64,000 nt of DNA from Lederbergia citrea (lineage in GTDB: Bacteria; Bacillota; Bacilli; Bacillales; Bacillaceae_C). How positions within the stretch are numbered: position 1 is the stretch's first letter; each line of letters starts with the position of its first letter. Below are positions 38,368-47,476 of the stretch, piece by piece. Below the pieces are notes generated by a model that was not told where the DNA came from, did no database searches, and saw nothing but the letters and a program-made list of their open reading frames with translations. The stretch is taken from contig NZ_JAGYPH010000002.1 of NCBI RefSeq assembly GCF_018343525.1, positions 1,073,768 through 1,137,767 of the forward strand, written 5' to 3'. The translations under genes and the position numbers were made by a program.

Positions 38368-38757
38368 ATGGATTACAAAAATTCACTAATAGAAGCATTA
38401 GGAATGGAATTTATTGAAGTTGGAAAAGGCAAGGTCATCGCTACGATGCCGGTGAATGAGCAGACGAGGCAGCCTCTCGGGTATTTGCACGGCGGTGCTT
38501 CTGTAGCACTAGCAGAAACGGTGGCAAGTATCGGCGCCTCAGTGATGATAGATTTGGAAAAAGAAATATGCTTCGGGTTAGAAATCAATGCAAATCATAT
38601 CCGGGCGAAGAAAGAGGGAGTCGTAACGGCTGTTGCGGAAGTGCTTCATCGAGGAAAAACTACAATGGTTTGGGATATTAAAATCAAGGATGAAGAAGAT
38701 CAGCTCATATGTGTTTCGAGATGTACGATGGCAATTGTTCCGAAAAATCGACTATAA
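38368..38757 (+). CDS. yuxO: Hotdog-fold thioesterase YuxO (PaaI/MenI type)
   Basis: A 129-residue hotdog thioesterase with the HGG motif in GYLHGGASVALAETVAS. In B. subtilis the YuxO-type enzyme is thought to hydrolyse 1,4-dihydroxy-2-naphthoyl-CoA in menaquinone synthesis. ATG 38368 is chosen over GTG 38359, which overlaps the GGAGTGAGG site. No men genes are adjacent. Confidence 0.88.
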   Translation: MDYKNSLIEALGMEFIEVGKGKVIATMPVNEQTRQPLGYLHGGASVALAETVASIGASVMIDLEKEICFGLEINANHIRAKKEGVVTAVAEVLHRGKTTMVWDIKIKDEEDQLICVSRCTMAIVPKNRL

Positions 38758-38759
38758 AG

Positions 38760-38812
38760 AAATAGTGCACCTTCAGCATATTAAGTTAGCTAAAGGTGCA
38801 CTATTTCTTTTA
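38760..38812. terminator. Terminator between yuxO and the next minus-strand gene
   Basis: AAATAGTGCACCTT pairs with AAGGTGCACTATTT across a 19-base loop; T-runs on both sides. Confidence 0.78.
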
Positions 38813-38814
38813 TT

Positions 38815-39402
38815 TCACATCACGCTATCTTTATTATCATGAAGTGAAACAAAAGCTTTTGTTTCAAACTTTAATCCAATAACTGTAATGAGATAGAGTA
38901 GTGCCAATGAGAAAGGAACGAGTAAAAATGCTTGATCAATAAAAATATAACCGAAAACAAAGGAAATTCCAGCCATTATAATGGTAAGAAATAAATATAT
39001 TTTACTTTGATAAATCCAAAGATATGGCAGAAAATGCGAGGCGCCTAGAACACCGATGACCATAGGAATCAATTCATAGTGTTCCATGTAGATGACAATC
39101 CAGACTGGCAAGTAGAAACATTGAATTCCACCGATAATCCCTCCTAAAACTCCTAGCGGATTTTTACTTAGAATATTGACCTTCAGCATGTTGCCAATTA
39201 ATATCGCCAGTGGAAAGATGCTCCCCGTACCAAGTAGAAAAACCAATGCTAATTGCTGATCAACGCCCATGATCAGCCCTAGAATACCCATCACTAACCA
39301 ATATAAAGCCCCGGAAAGAAAAAAAGGATAGCCCTTCTTAGCTTCTACAATCAAATCGGCTTTTAACTCATCCAAAGTCATATTTTTATAATTCAAATTC
39401 AC
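38815..39402 (-). CDS. Six-helix membrane protein (possibly DUF7010)
   Basis: A 195-residue membrane protein with about six hydrophobic helices after a short charged N-terminus (DELKADLIVEAKKGYPFFLSGALYW). The opening resembles DUF7010 proteins, an unassigned family. The GTG start at 39402 overlaps a GGGGGTG ribosome site; TTG 39396 two codons later may be the true start. The function is unknown. Confidence 0.72.
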   Translation of the reverse strand: MNLNYKNMTLDELKADLIVEAKKGYPFFLSGALYWLVMGILGLIMGVDQQLALVFLLGTGSIFPLAILIGNMLKVNILSKNPLGVLGGIIGGIQCFYLPVWIVIYMEHYELIPMVIGVLGASHFLPYLWIYQSKIYLFLTIIMAGISFVFGYIFIDQAFLLVPFSLALLYLITVIGLKFETKAFVSLHDNKDSVM

Positions 39403-39574
39403 ACCCCCACATACTTTTTATATTACTAATGAATTTATCATAATAATCAAAAATTTGGAACACCAAAAGAAAAAACAAAATGTGTTTCCATATTTCATCG
39501 CCCTTGTTTTACGTTATCTATGAACGGGAATTGGAAGAATAATACGAGTAAAGAAAAGAGGAGTGGAGAATAAA

Positions 39575-39940
39575 ATGCCTTGGTCAAAAAATGATTTCCC
39601 TGATTCAATGAAAAATCTTCCTGTAGATATCCGTGAAAAGGCAATTGAAATTGCAAATGCACTTCTCGAAGACAATAAGGATGAAGGACGGGCGATTTCA
39701 ATCGGGATAGCTCAAGCGAGAAAATATTATGAGGGTGATGATTATGACCGACCAGAATATCACATAACGGCGGACCATAATGATTGGGTGCTAAAGAAAA
39801 AAGATGGGAAAAGGGCAATTTTAAGAGAAGATACGAAGGAAGCACTCCTTGAAGAGGCTAAAGATTATGTAAATGATCATGACGGAATCCTTGTTATTCA
39901 TAATAAGGATGGAGATATATCACAAAGATTGTATGAATAA
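39575..39940 (+). CDS. DUF2188 protein (YdaT-like)
   Basis: A 121-residue protein. The N-terminus (MPWSKNDFPDSMKNLPVDIREKAIEIANALLEDN-type block) resembles B. subtilis YdaT. The C-terminal half (DWVLKKKDGKRAILREDTKEALLEEAKDYVNDHDGILVIHNKDG) is a DUF2188 repeat. YdaT-type genes belong to general stress regulons in B. subtilis. ATG 39575 follows GAGGAGTGGAG. The function is unknown. Confidence 0.85.
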   Translation: MPWSKNDFPDSMKNLPVDIREKAIEIANALLEDNKDEGRAISIGIAQARKYYEGDDYDRPEYHITADHNDWVLKKKDGKRAILREDTKEALLEEAKDYVNDHDGILVIHNKDGDISQRLYE

Positions 39941-39980
39941 AAGGAAGATGGCTCGTTTGAACGGGACGGCATTCCTGTCT

Positions 39981-40011
39981 GAGGGTAGCGCTATTAGCGC
40001 TACCCTCTTTA
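39981..40011 (+). terminator. Terminator after the DUF2188 gene
   Basis: GAGGGTAGCGC and GCGCTACCCTC perfect arms, then TTT. Confidence 0.82.
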
Positions 40012-40077
40012 CGTATAGTACCAATATTTATGTAAATACTGTTAATAAATTCAAAAAAGCGATGGGTTGAGAAAATC

Positions 40078-41592
40078 ATGCACGGTTTTAAAAAGGTTAA
40101 GCAAAGACAAATAACCAACATGAAATCTGAAGAACAAAAAGTTTATTCAACAATTGAAGAGAATCAATCATATATCGAAGAAGCTTTTTACAATTCAGGC
40201 GACTTAAAAAAAAGGGAAATTACCTTTAATAAAAAGCGTGGGTTAATCTTTTTCTTGGAAACGATGACAGATTCGGAAAAAATACAAAATAGTATATTAC
40301 TACCAATTGCAAAATCATCATTAAACCAAAATATCGAAGATTTAATTACTACTTCAGAGCTAATTAAGGCGGACACCCTTAATGAAGCGGTTAGGGCAAT
40401 CATAAATGGATCAAGTGTGCTTATTTTAGAAAAGCGGAGCGAATTATTTCTAATTAACACAGTTAAATCAATTACACGTTCTCCTGATGAACCTGATAAT
40501 GAAAAGGTTGTTCGAGGGTCACATGAGGGGTTCGTTGAAAGTCTCGACGTAAATTTAAACCTCATACGAAAACGGATACGAAACCGCCAACTTAAGATTC
40601 AATATTATGAATTAGGTTGGGAGAGCAATACTAAGATAGCTGTCTTATATATGAACGAAATTGCTAACGAATCAGTAGTTAAGGAAGTTCAAAGAAGATT
40701 AGAGTATATTTCATCAGATATGACTTTTAGTCCCGGATATATAGAGGAATTTATAGAAGATAGCCCGTTTTCTCCGTTTCAACAAATATTATATACGGAA
40801 AGGCCAGGCCGGGTTGAGGCGAACTTAATGGAGGGGAGAATCGCGTTAATTACGGATGGGAGCTCAGATGTATCTATATTTCCGGCTACGTTATTTGCTT
40901 TTTTTCAATCACCCGATGATTATAATAGCAGAATATATGCAGGATCATTTTTTCGCCTCTTGAGATTCTTGAGTTTCTTAGGAGCAATTATCTTGCCATC
41001 TTTATACATCGCTATTGTCGGTTATCATTTTGAGATTATCCCGAGTGATTTGATTCCGATTGTAAAAGCATCAATAGAGAACGTTCCTTTTCCGCCTTTT
41101 TTTGAAGCATTAATTATGGGTATAACCATCGAATTGATACGTGAAGCAGGTATAAGACTTCCTACTCCAATTGGACAAACGATTGGTATAGTTGGGGGAT
41201 TAATTATTGGCGATGCAGTAGTCAACGCAGGGTTAATCTCCAACTTTATGGTCATTATTATCGCTGTAATGGCTATTGCTTCTTTTACCATCCCATCTTA
41301 TGAGATGAGTAATACGATTCGATTATTGACCTATCCTCTTATGATTCTTGCAGCTACTCTTGGCTTTGTCGGTATCGTTTTTGGTTTAATGTTTATCCTT
41401 ATTCATTTATGTAAATTAGAATCTTTTGGTTCTCCATATTTGGCGCCTTTAGCTCCTTTACACTTTAAAGAATTAAAGGATACGTTTATTCGTTTTCCAA
41501 TTTGGATGCAAGACAAACGTCCAAGGGAGATGCGACCACAGAAGCTTCTTAAACAAAAGGCATCAAGAGGATGGGAAAGAAATGAGAAATAA
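40078..41592 (+). CDS. Spore germination receptor A subunit (GerA/GerKA family)
   Basis: A 504-residue A-subunit of a nutrient germinant receptor in the spore inner membrane. The hydrophilic N-terminal half includes PGYIEEFIEDSPFSPFQQILYTERPGR, and is followed by a membrane domain with about five helices (LPTPIGQTIGIVGGLIIGDAVVNAGLIS is a hallmark). It overlaps the B subunit gene by 11 bases. The nutrient sensed cannot be predicted. No clear SigG promoter was found by eye. Confidence 0.93.
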   Translation: MHGFKKVKQRQITNMKSEEQKVYSTIEENQSYIEEAFYNSGDLKKREITFNKKRGLIFFLETMTDSEKIQNSILLPIAKSSLNQNIEDLITTSELIKADTLNEAVRAIINGSSVLILEKRSELFLINTVKSITRSPDEPDNEKVVRGSHEGFVESLDVNLNLIRKRIRNRQLKIQYYELGWESNTKIAVLYMNEIANESVVKEVQRRLEYISSDMTFSPGYIEEFIEDSPFSPFQQILYTERPGRVEANLMEGRIALITDGSSDVSIFPATLFAFFQSPDDYNSRIYAGSFFRLLRFLSFLGAIILPSLYIAIVGYHFEIIPSDLIPIVKASIENVPFPPFFEALIMGITIELIREAGIRLPTPIGQTIGIVGGLIIGDAVVNAGLISNFMVIIIAVMAIASFTIPSYEMSNTIRLLTYPLMILAATLGFVGIVFGLMFILIHLCKLESFGSPYLAPLAPLHFKELKDTFIRFPIWMQDKRPREMRPQKLLKQKASRGWERNEK

Positions 41593-42676
41593 AAAGGAAA
41601 TCACTAAATTTCAACTTGCATTTGTGATTATACAAGCTCAAATTGGAGTAGGTGTTATCTCCTTACCATACGAGATTTCTAGGTATGCGAAAGGAGATAG
41701 TTGGATATCTGTTTTACTAGCCGGTCTAATCGTCCAAGGAATCATCGTATTAATGTGGATATTAATGAACCGTTTTCCATCTCGTAATTTTTTTGAGGTT
41801 CTTCAAATATTACTAGGAAAATTTTTAGGGAAAATTGCTGCGCTATTTTATTGTATTTATTTTATATTGCTCGGAAGCACAGCACTCGCTACATATGGGT
41901 ATATTCTTCAAATCTGGATGTTGCCTTTAACACCTACTTGGATTCTCCTTCTTCTTATGGCTTTAGTGGGAATTTATACCGTGAAAGAAGATTTGCGTAT
42001 CATGGCGAGATTTTTCGTTCTTGCTTCGGTTGTGCTAATTGTGTTCCTGGCTTTATCTGCTTTTGCACTAAAGAATGCTAATTTTACAAATATTCTTCCC
42101 ATCGGGAGCAGTGGTTTTTCATCCATTATTCAAGGGATAAAACCAGCTTTTTATTCGTTCCTAGGTTTTGAAATTTTAATGATTATCTTTCCTTTTATTC
42201 AATCATCAAGAGGTGGAATACTAAAAGCTGCGTCGATTGCAAACTTGTTTGTAACCTTATTTTATACCTTTCTAGTACTCATCAGTTTACTTCTATTCAG
42301 CCAAAAGGAAATGAAATTAACTCCTGATCCGATCTTTTATTCAATAAAATCGATTTCTTTTAAAATTATCGAACGGCCGGATTTATTATTTACATCGATG
42401 TGGATTGTTTTAGTCGCCACCACATTTATGAATATTCTATACTGTGCTTCATCCGGTCTCACCTTTGTCATGAATGCTAAAGAAACGAAGAAATTCGTAT
42501 TTGTATCCGCAACTGCATGTTTTCTTATTTCAGTAATTTTCAAAGGGAAATTCGAGATAGCGTCAATTGCTAAAATAATTTCTCAGTTAGGGATAATATT
42601 CGTTATTATTATCCCAATTTGTCTTCTTCTCATTTCGCTTATTTTTACTAAGAAAAGAGGAGCTGACAGCCAATGA
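41582..42676 (+). CDS. Spore germination receptor B subunit (GerB/GerKB family)
   Basis: A 364-residue protein of about ten helices in the amino acid-polyamine-organocation-like spore permease family (FQLAFVIIQAQIGVGVISLPYEI at the start). The B subunit is thought to bind the germinant. It starts inside the A gene and overlaps the C gene by four bases (ATGA). Confidence 0.93.
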   Translation: MRNKKEITKFQLAFVIIQAQIGVGVISLPYEISRYAKGDSWISVLLAGLIVQGIIVLMWILMNRFPSRNFFEVLQILLGKFLGKIAALFYCIYFILLGSTALATYGYILQIWMLPLTPTWILLLLMALVGIYTVKEDLRIMARFFVLASVVLIVFLALSAFALKNANFTNILPIGSSGFSSIIQGIKPAFYSFLGFEILMIIFPFIQSSRGGILKAASIANLFVTLFYTFLVLISLLLFSQKEMKLTPDPIFYSIKSISFKIIERPDLLFTSMWIVLVATTFMNILYCASSGLTFVMNAKETKKFVFVSATACFLISVIFKGKFEIASIAKIISQLGIIFVIIIPICLLLISLIFTKKRGADSQ

Positions 42677-43791
42677 ATTCACGACTTCCTTTACAATGGT
42701 TAATTATTTTTGTATTTCTGTTAACGGGTTGTTGGGATCAACGATTATTAAAAGACCATAGTTTAATATTAAGTGGTGGATACGACAAATTAACCGACGG
42801 GAGAATTAAACACACTGTCACCTATCCCATTACAACAGGACAGAAAGAGGCATTCCCGGAAAAAAGTATCGTTGTTTCTGTCATTGGACAAACGGCAAGA
42901 GATGCAAATGTCAGAATGGACAAAAGAATCGCTGAAAAGTTTGATGCCTCAAAAAGCGATATTTTTATTTTTGGTGAGGAGCTAGCTAAAGGGGGAATCT
43001 ATTCAGCCCTGGATACAACATATCGAACTTTGAGAGGTCCATTAAACGCTCGAGTAGCTGTTGTAAAGGGTGAAGCGTTCGATGCTCTTTCTCTTCAACC
43101 TGAAGATACACCTCTTATTACTGATTATTATTCTGAGTTGCTAAGAAGTGCTGAGCAAGGTGGAATTTCAAGAAACCATAATGTTCGAGCTGTTGGTTCC
43201 CTTATTTTATCTGAAGGAAAAGATTTTATGGTTCCTTATTTGAAGGTGATGACTGAAGAAAACCGTGCAGATGTGGAAGGGCTGGCTATGTTTAGTGATG
43301 ATAAACTGACAGGTAAGTTAGGAATAAAAGAATCGACCATGTACATAATCTTAGCTGATCAAAAAAAGAAAAATTTATCCTTAACAATAAAGGTTAATAA
43401 TGATAAAAAGAACCATGATAAAAATTATGTGAATGTAGATATCCTCAAAATTAAAAGGAAATTGGAAGTTAACGAAAATAAGGGGGAAATAGCAGCTAAC
43501 ATCCATTTAGATGTAACGCTGGGAATTACGGAGTATGCAACCGATCAATTGTATGAAAAAAAAGAGATTGAAAAACTCAATAAAAAAATACAGCGTGAAT
43601 TAAATAAATTGGCAGCAACGACCATAAATAAAATGCAAGGGGCTAATTGTGACGCTTTAGGGATAGGTGAAAGAGTAAAAGCATACCATAATCAAACTTG
43701 GAAAGTACTTGATTGGGAAAAGGTTTATCCAGAAATACCGATAGAAATTCAGTTTAAATCGGCAATCATCAATCATGGAATTACCAATTAA
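42673..43791 (+). CDS. Spore germination receptor C subunit lipoprotein (GerC/GerKC family)
   Basis: A 372-residue lipoprotein with lipobox LTGC (Cys20), followed by the family WDQRLLKDHSLILSGGYD block. It completes the A-B-C germinant receptor. Orientation and overlaps show one transcription unit. A hairpin follows at 43796. Confidence 0.93.
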   Translation: MNSRLPLQWLIIFVFLLTGCWDQRLLKDHSLILSGGYDKLTDGRIKHTVTYPITTGQKEAFPEKSIVVSVIGQTARDANVRMDKRIAEKFDASKSDIFIFGEELAKGGIYSALDTTYRTLRGPLNARVAVVKGEAFDALSLQPEDTPLITDYYSELLRSAEQGGISRNHNVRAVGSLILSEGKDFMVPYLKVMTEENRADVEGLAMFSDDKLTGKLGIKESTMYIILADQKKKNLSLTIKVNNDKKNHDKNYVNVDILKIKRKLEVNENKGEIAANIHLDVTLGITEYATDQLYEKKEIEKLNKKIQRELNKLAATTINKMQGANCDALGIGERVKAYHNQTWKVLDWEKVYPEIPIEIQFKSAIINHGITN

Positions 43792-43830
43792 AAAAGAATG
43801 GCAGCCCTCATAAAATGGAGGCTGCCATTC
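43791..43830 (-). terminator. Terminator between germination operon and MFS gene
   Basis: GAATGGCAGCC pairs with GGCTGCCATTC; the T-run is on the minus strand after the MFS gene. Confidence 0.82.
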
Positions 43831-45037
43831 AATAACTTTCCCTTACATTTTCGTGTTCATGTCTAATACTCCACCAAAGAAGGCCGAATGCGAATAAGAA
43901 TAAAGCACCTGTTACATAAAAGACGGAGGAAATCCCTGCCTGGCCTGCTACAATTCCGCCAAGAGCAGGTCCAACCACATTTCCAAGGAAGCGGAAGCTT
44001 TGATTATATCCAAGTACTTCCCCTTGCATCTCAAGTGGTGCCTCCATTCGAATATAAGCGGTAATGCAAGGGAGCATGCCACCTACGGCCATACCAAATA
44101 AGAATCTTAATAGAACAAGCTGCCAAAGTTCGGTCACAAGCGCTTGTGGAACAATTAATATCGCAGCGAGCGCCAGAAGAATCATTAATACTTTTTCGTA
44201 CCCAATGTCATCTCCTAGTTTTCCCCATTGCCGAGTGAGAAGCAAATTGCCAAACCCGGTTGCTGAAAATGCTAAACCTGACAGAAAGGCTACGCTGCCT
44301 ACTCTCGTCAATTCGCTTACATAAAGAGCGAGGAGGGGTTGAATGCTGAAATTACCTACTTGAATAATTAAGGCAATAATCATCACCATGATGAGCATGC
44401 GACGATTTAGGATTAATTTGATCACGTCTTTTCGAGTGTGAGGATTTCTTGTTTTTACATTTTCAGGCTGTTTAATTTCTTTGATGCCGAATAAGACGAC
44501 TGTTGTCGCAATGATAATGGAAGCAGCTGTGATGATGAATGTGTATTGAAAGCCGAAAGTGTCTGCCATCATTCCGCCAATCAATGGTCCGAAGAGACTT
44601 CCTGCCACATTGCCCATTTGAAGAGTGCCAAGTGTTTTACCAGCTTCATTTTTGGATGTTTGTTTTGATATGAGGGCAATAGAGGTTGGGATGAAACCAG
44701 TGACCACACCCATGAGCATTCTTAAAATGAAAAGACCCATGACACTGTTCATGATACCCATGAAGAAAATGGAGATGGCAATTCCGTATCCGGTTATAAG
44801 GAGAATCGGCTTAAATCCATATTTATCACCAACCCTACCCCACAGAGGTGATACTAAAAAGGCGGTCAAAAAAGTAACACCAAAAACAAAACCTGACCAC
44901 CGCTGAACATAATCGCTGCTGAAATCTCCAAATGTACTAATATACAGGGAGATAAATGGAAGAACCATCGTTGCACTAGCTGCCACTAGGAAGTTACATA
45001 TCCACATAATGAGCAGATTGCGCTTTTTGATACTAAT
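43829..45037 (-). CDS. MFS multidrug-efflux-type transporter, probable ATT start
   Basis: A 402-residue (if ATT) major facilitator with 12 helices and the motif A loop GRVGDKYGFKPIL, similar to Bacillus drug/H+ antiporters such as YuxJ. On the minus strand AAGAAGGTG is the ribosome site. The GTG at 45046 is part of it, and no ATG, GTG or TTG lies at proper spacing. ATT 45037 is eight bases downstream and gives the family-typical (M)SIKKRNLLIMW start. The next in-frame ATG (codon 14 of the longest frame) would cut into helix 1. A direct repeat at 45048-45084 lies upstream. Confidence 0.87.
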   Translation of the reverse strand: MSIKKRNLLIMWICNFLVAASATMVLPFISLYISTFGDFSSDYVQRWSGFVFGVTFLTAFLVSPLWGRVGDKYGFKPILLITGYGIAISIFFMGIMNSVMGLFILRMLMGVVTGFIPTSIALISKQTSKNEAGKTLGTLQMGNVAGSLFGPLIGGMMADTFGFQYTFIITAASIIIATTVVLFGIKEIKQPENVKTRNPHTRKDVIKLILNRRMLIMVMIIALIIQVGNFSIQPLLALYVSELTRVGSVAFLSGLAFSATGFGNLLLTRQWGKLGDDIGYEKVLMILLALAAILIVPQALVTELWQLVLLRFLFGMAVGGMLPCITAYIRMEAPLEMQGEVLGYNQSFRFLGNVVGPALGGIVAGQAGISSVFYVTGALFLFAFGLLWWSIRHEHENVRESY

Positions 45038-45047
45038 ATAAAACACC

Positions 45048-45084
45048 TTCTTAAATATTAATTATTTCGGTTTCCTAAATATTA
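45048..45084. repeat. Direct repeat upstream of the MFS gene
   Basis: TTCTTAAATATTA (45048-45060) and TTCCTAAATATTA (45072-45084) are 24 bases apart, about two helical turns. They could be half-sites for a repressor of the exporter. Confidence 0.45.
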
Positions 45085-45144
45085 GTATAAATTAAACGTT
45101 GTAAAATTCAACCTTGTAGCCTCGATAGCAGCAGCGTCAGTAAG

Positions 45145-45176
45145 TAAAAAAATGGCCCAATCGACCTGATTGGGCC
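45145..45176 (-). terminator. Terminator of kapB
   Basis: GGCCCAATC and GATTGGGCC arms; a T-run follows on the minus strand. Confidence 0.85.
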
Positions 45177-45181
45177 TCTGT

Positions 45182-45577
45182 TTATTCAAATTTAATGGAA
45201 TACATTAGTTCATACTCTTTTATGACACCTCTCAAAGCTTCGAGGCTGCGCATGTAATATGCGTCTTCCGGTTTAGACTCCAATTCTCCGGATAATTTTT
45301 CAACGGCAGCTTTCAATGAATCGTTATAATTAGGAAACTCTCCTTCAAAAGGCTTTACCATTTTTAACGGAATATTCGCCTGTTCCCGAAAGGCAAGTGC
45401 CTTCCTTTCGTGGAAAAAAGGGACATCAACTTGATTTGGGTTGTGTAAATCACCTTGTTTCGGATGAGTTAACACTGATAAAATGCGAACTGTGTATGTA
45501 TCTTGTCGTACATTGGTAATTTCTCCAATATATTTGCCCGTTTTATTAAAAGCTGTTACAATTTGTCCAATTTCCAT
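45182..45577 (-). CDS. kapB: Kinase-associated lipoprotein B (KapB)
   Basis: A 131-residue protein of the KapB family (MEIGQIVTAFNKTGKYIGEI start; HERKALAFREQANIPLKMVKPF block). In B. subtilis KapB is needed for signalling by the sporulation kinase KinB. The kinB gene is not next to it here. ATG 45577 follows AGGAGGAGG; a longer reading upstream lacks support. No lipobox is visible. Confidence 0.9.
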   Translation of the reverse strand: MEIGQIVTAFNKTGKYIGEITNVRQDTYTVRILSVLTHPKQGDLHNPNQVDVPFFHERKALAFREQANIPLKMVKPFEGEFPNYNDSLKAAVEKLSGELESKPEDAYYMRSLEALRGVIKEYELMYSIKFE

Positions 45578-45698
45578 GAAATAACCTCCTCCTGTATAAT
45601 CCTCCAATACTCTCTATTATGAGATAGTCGTTTGGAAAATGAAAGAAGGGTGATTTTTTTCTGGAAATCCTGTAAAGTGTTTTTTGGAGGGCTTGGTT

Positions 45699-46451
45699 AT
45701 GAAGAAATTTCAAGGAATGTTTTTTATTTTGCTTTTCATTTTCACTTTAAGTGCCTGTGGTACAAAAAATGGAAGCGAAATAAAGCTAACGGATGAAGAA
45801 GTAACGAGCAATGATCAATCTGAGAAGAAAGAAGGAGATGCAGAAATGACTGAACAAGTAGTTTATCCACAATTAACAACAGAAGTGGCTGAAGATGAAA
45901 AATTGGTGCAAATGAATACAAATATGGGCTCCATCAAAATCAAACTTTTTCCAAAGCAGGCACCTAAAACAGTAGAAAACTTTGTGACTCATGCAAAAGA
46001 TGGCTACTATAACGGAATTATCTTCCACCGTGTTATTCCAGATTTCATGATTCAAGGTGGAGACCCAACTGGAACCGGAAGAGGCGGAGAAAGCATTTAC
46101 GGAGATTCCTTTGAAGATGAATTCTCTATGGAGCTTTTCAACTTACGTGGTGCCCTTTCGATGGCAAATGCAGGCCCTAATACAAATGGCAGCCAATTTT
46201 TTATTGTCCAAAACAGCAAAATGGATCCACGCTTGAAAAGCCAACTTGAAAGTGCGGGATTCCCGAAAGAAATCATCGATGCGTACATTGAAAATGGCGG
46301 AACGCCGCATCTTGACCACAAACACACAGTGTTTGGACAAGTAGTTGAAGGGATGGACGTTGTCGACCAGATTGCAAATGTAAAAACTGCTCCTGGAGAC
46401 AAACCTCTTGAAGACGTTGTGATTGAAAGTATCGATATTATTAAAGAATAG
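45699..46451 (+). CDS. Lipoprotein cyclophilin (peptidyl-prolyl cis-trans isomerase)
   Basis: A 250-residue membrane-anchored cyclophilin. Lipobox LSAC (Cys20) is followed by an acidic linker to about residue 60, then a full cyclophilin domain ([54 protein letters not shown]). It isomerises prolyl bonds, here probably outside the membrane. B. subtilis PpiB is the cytoplasmic form; this is the exported type. GGAGGG precedes ATG 45699. Confidence 0.93.
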   Translation: MKKFQGMFFILLFIFTLSACGTKNGSEIKLTDEEVTSNDQSEKKEGDAEMTEQVVYPQLTTEVAEDEKLVQMNTNMGSIKIKLFPKQAPKTVENFVTHAKDGYYNGIIFHRVIPDFMIQGGDPTGTGRGGESIYGDSFEDEFSMELFNLRGALSMANAGPNTNGSQFFIVQNSKMDPRLKSQLESAGFPKEIIDAYIENGGTPHLDHKHTVFGQVVEGMDVVDQIANVKTAPGDKPLEDVVIESIDIIKE

Positions 46452-46454
46452 CGA

Positions 46455-46485
46455 GAAGCCGCCATTTTGGCGGCTTTTCATTTCT
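46455..46485 (+). terminator. Terminator after the cyclophilin gene
   Basis: AAGCCGCC and GGCGGCTT arms, then TTTC. Confidence 0.85.
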
Positions 46486-46564
46486 TTTCACAATATTGTC
46501 GTTGGTGTTGAAAGACATAAATTGATATAATTTGAGTATATCGATAATGGAAAGGATGTTTTCC

Positions 46565-46783
46565 TTGATCTCTATCATCAATTCTTTTGTTCTATATATG
46601 CCATTTCTATATTTCCCCGAAGATAAATCGGAATATATTCCCGCTGCTATCACTATGACGATATTTGGAATCGTTGCTATACTTACTTTTGTGCTGATAA
46701 AAAGGGTTTCTAAAAAGCAAGAGGCCAAAACAAAGGAATTAGAAGAGCAGATTAATCGCGAACGGCAAAACGAGCATCTATGA
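46565..46783 (+). CDS. Small membrane protein, 72 aa
   Basis: A two-helix membrane protein (about 3-16 and 26-45) with a charged coiled tail KRVSKKQEAKTKELEEQINRERQNE. TTG 46565 is chosen because GGAAAGGA lies eight bases upstream. I do not recognise a family. It is alone between the cyclophilin and the SOD gene. Confidence 0.6.
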   Translation: MISIINSFVLYMPFLYFPEDKSEYIPAAITMTIFGIVAILTFVLIKRVSKKQEAKTKELEEQINRERQNEHL

Positions 46784-46870
46784 GATAGGTGCTTTTTCTA
46801 ATTCATCGGATAAATCACTTTTTTCATGGCAACAATGAGGAGAAAATGGATCTTTGACGGAGGGTTAAGC

Positions 46871-47431
46871 GTGAAAAAGTATTTTTTGCTCATTGTTTGC
46901 CTTTTTCTAATAGGATGTACAAATAAACTTCCAAAAGAATTAGACATTGATATGAAAAACGGAGATGGAGATTCACTCGGGAAAATTAAGCTTAAGGAGC
47001 AGGCTGCAGGGGTTAAATTCTCCGTAAATCTAAAAGGGCTGTCACCAGGCGAACACGCCATCCATATTCATAATCAAGGAACTTGTACACCACCTGAATT
47101 CCTTTCAGCGGGAGATCATTATAATCCCGATAAAAAAGAACACGGACTTCTCAATCCAAAAGGGGCACACGCTGGGGATTTGCCTAACTTAGTTGTCGGA
47201 GAAGATGGAAAAGCGAAGGTGTCTTTTACTGCGAAAGAAGTTACTTTGGAAGAAAGTAAAAAAACCTTATACACAAAGGACGGTACATCGATCGTTATTC
47301 ATGCTGGAACAGATGACGGAATGACACAGCCGGCAGGGGATTCTGGAGAAAGAATAGCATGTGGAGAAATATCAAAAGATCGAAAGCCAGTAAGTAAGAA
47401 GCCAAATAAGACGAAGCCTAAGCCGATGTAA
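46871..47431 (+). CDS. sodC: Lipoprotein Cu/Zn superoxide dismutase
   Basis: A 186-residue exported SOD. Lipobox LIGC (Cys16). All metal ligands are present: copper His65, His67, His83 and His144; zinc His83, His91, His100 and Asp103. Cys72 and Cys164 would form the disulfide and Arg161 guides superoxide. By contrast, B. subtilis YojM is known for incomplete copper ligands. GTG 46871 follows CGGAGGG. A basic Pro/Lys-rich tail ends the protein. Confidence 0.92.
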   Translation: MKKYFLLIVCLFLIGCTNKLPKELDIDMKNGDGDSLGKIKLKEQAAGVKFSVNLKGLSPGEHAIHIHNQGTCTPPEFLSAGDHYNPDKKEHGLLNPKGAHAGDLPNLVVGEDGKAKVSFTAKEVTLEESKKTLYTKDGTSIVIHAGTDDGMTQPAGDSGERIACGEISKDRKPVSKKPNKTKPKPM

Positions 47432-47476
47432 GGATAGGGCAGATAGATTAAATACTATCTGCCTGCAACATTCACT

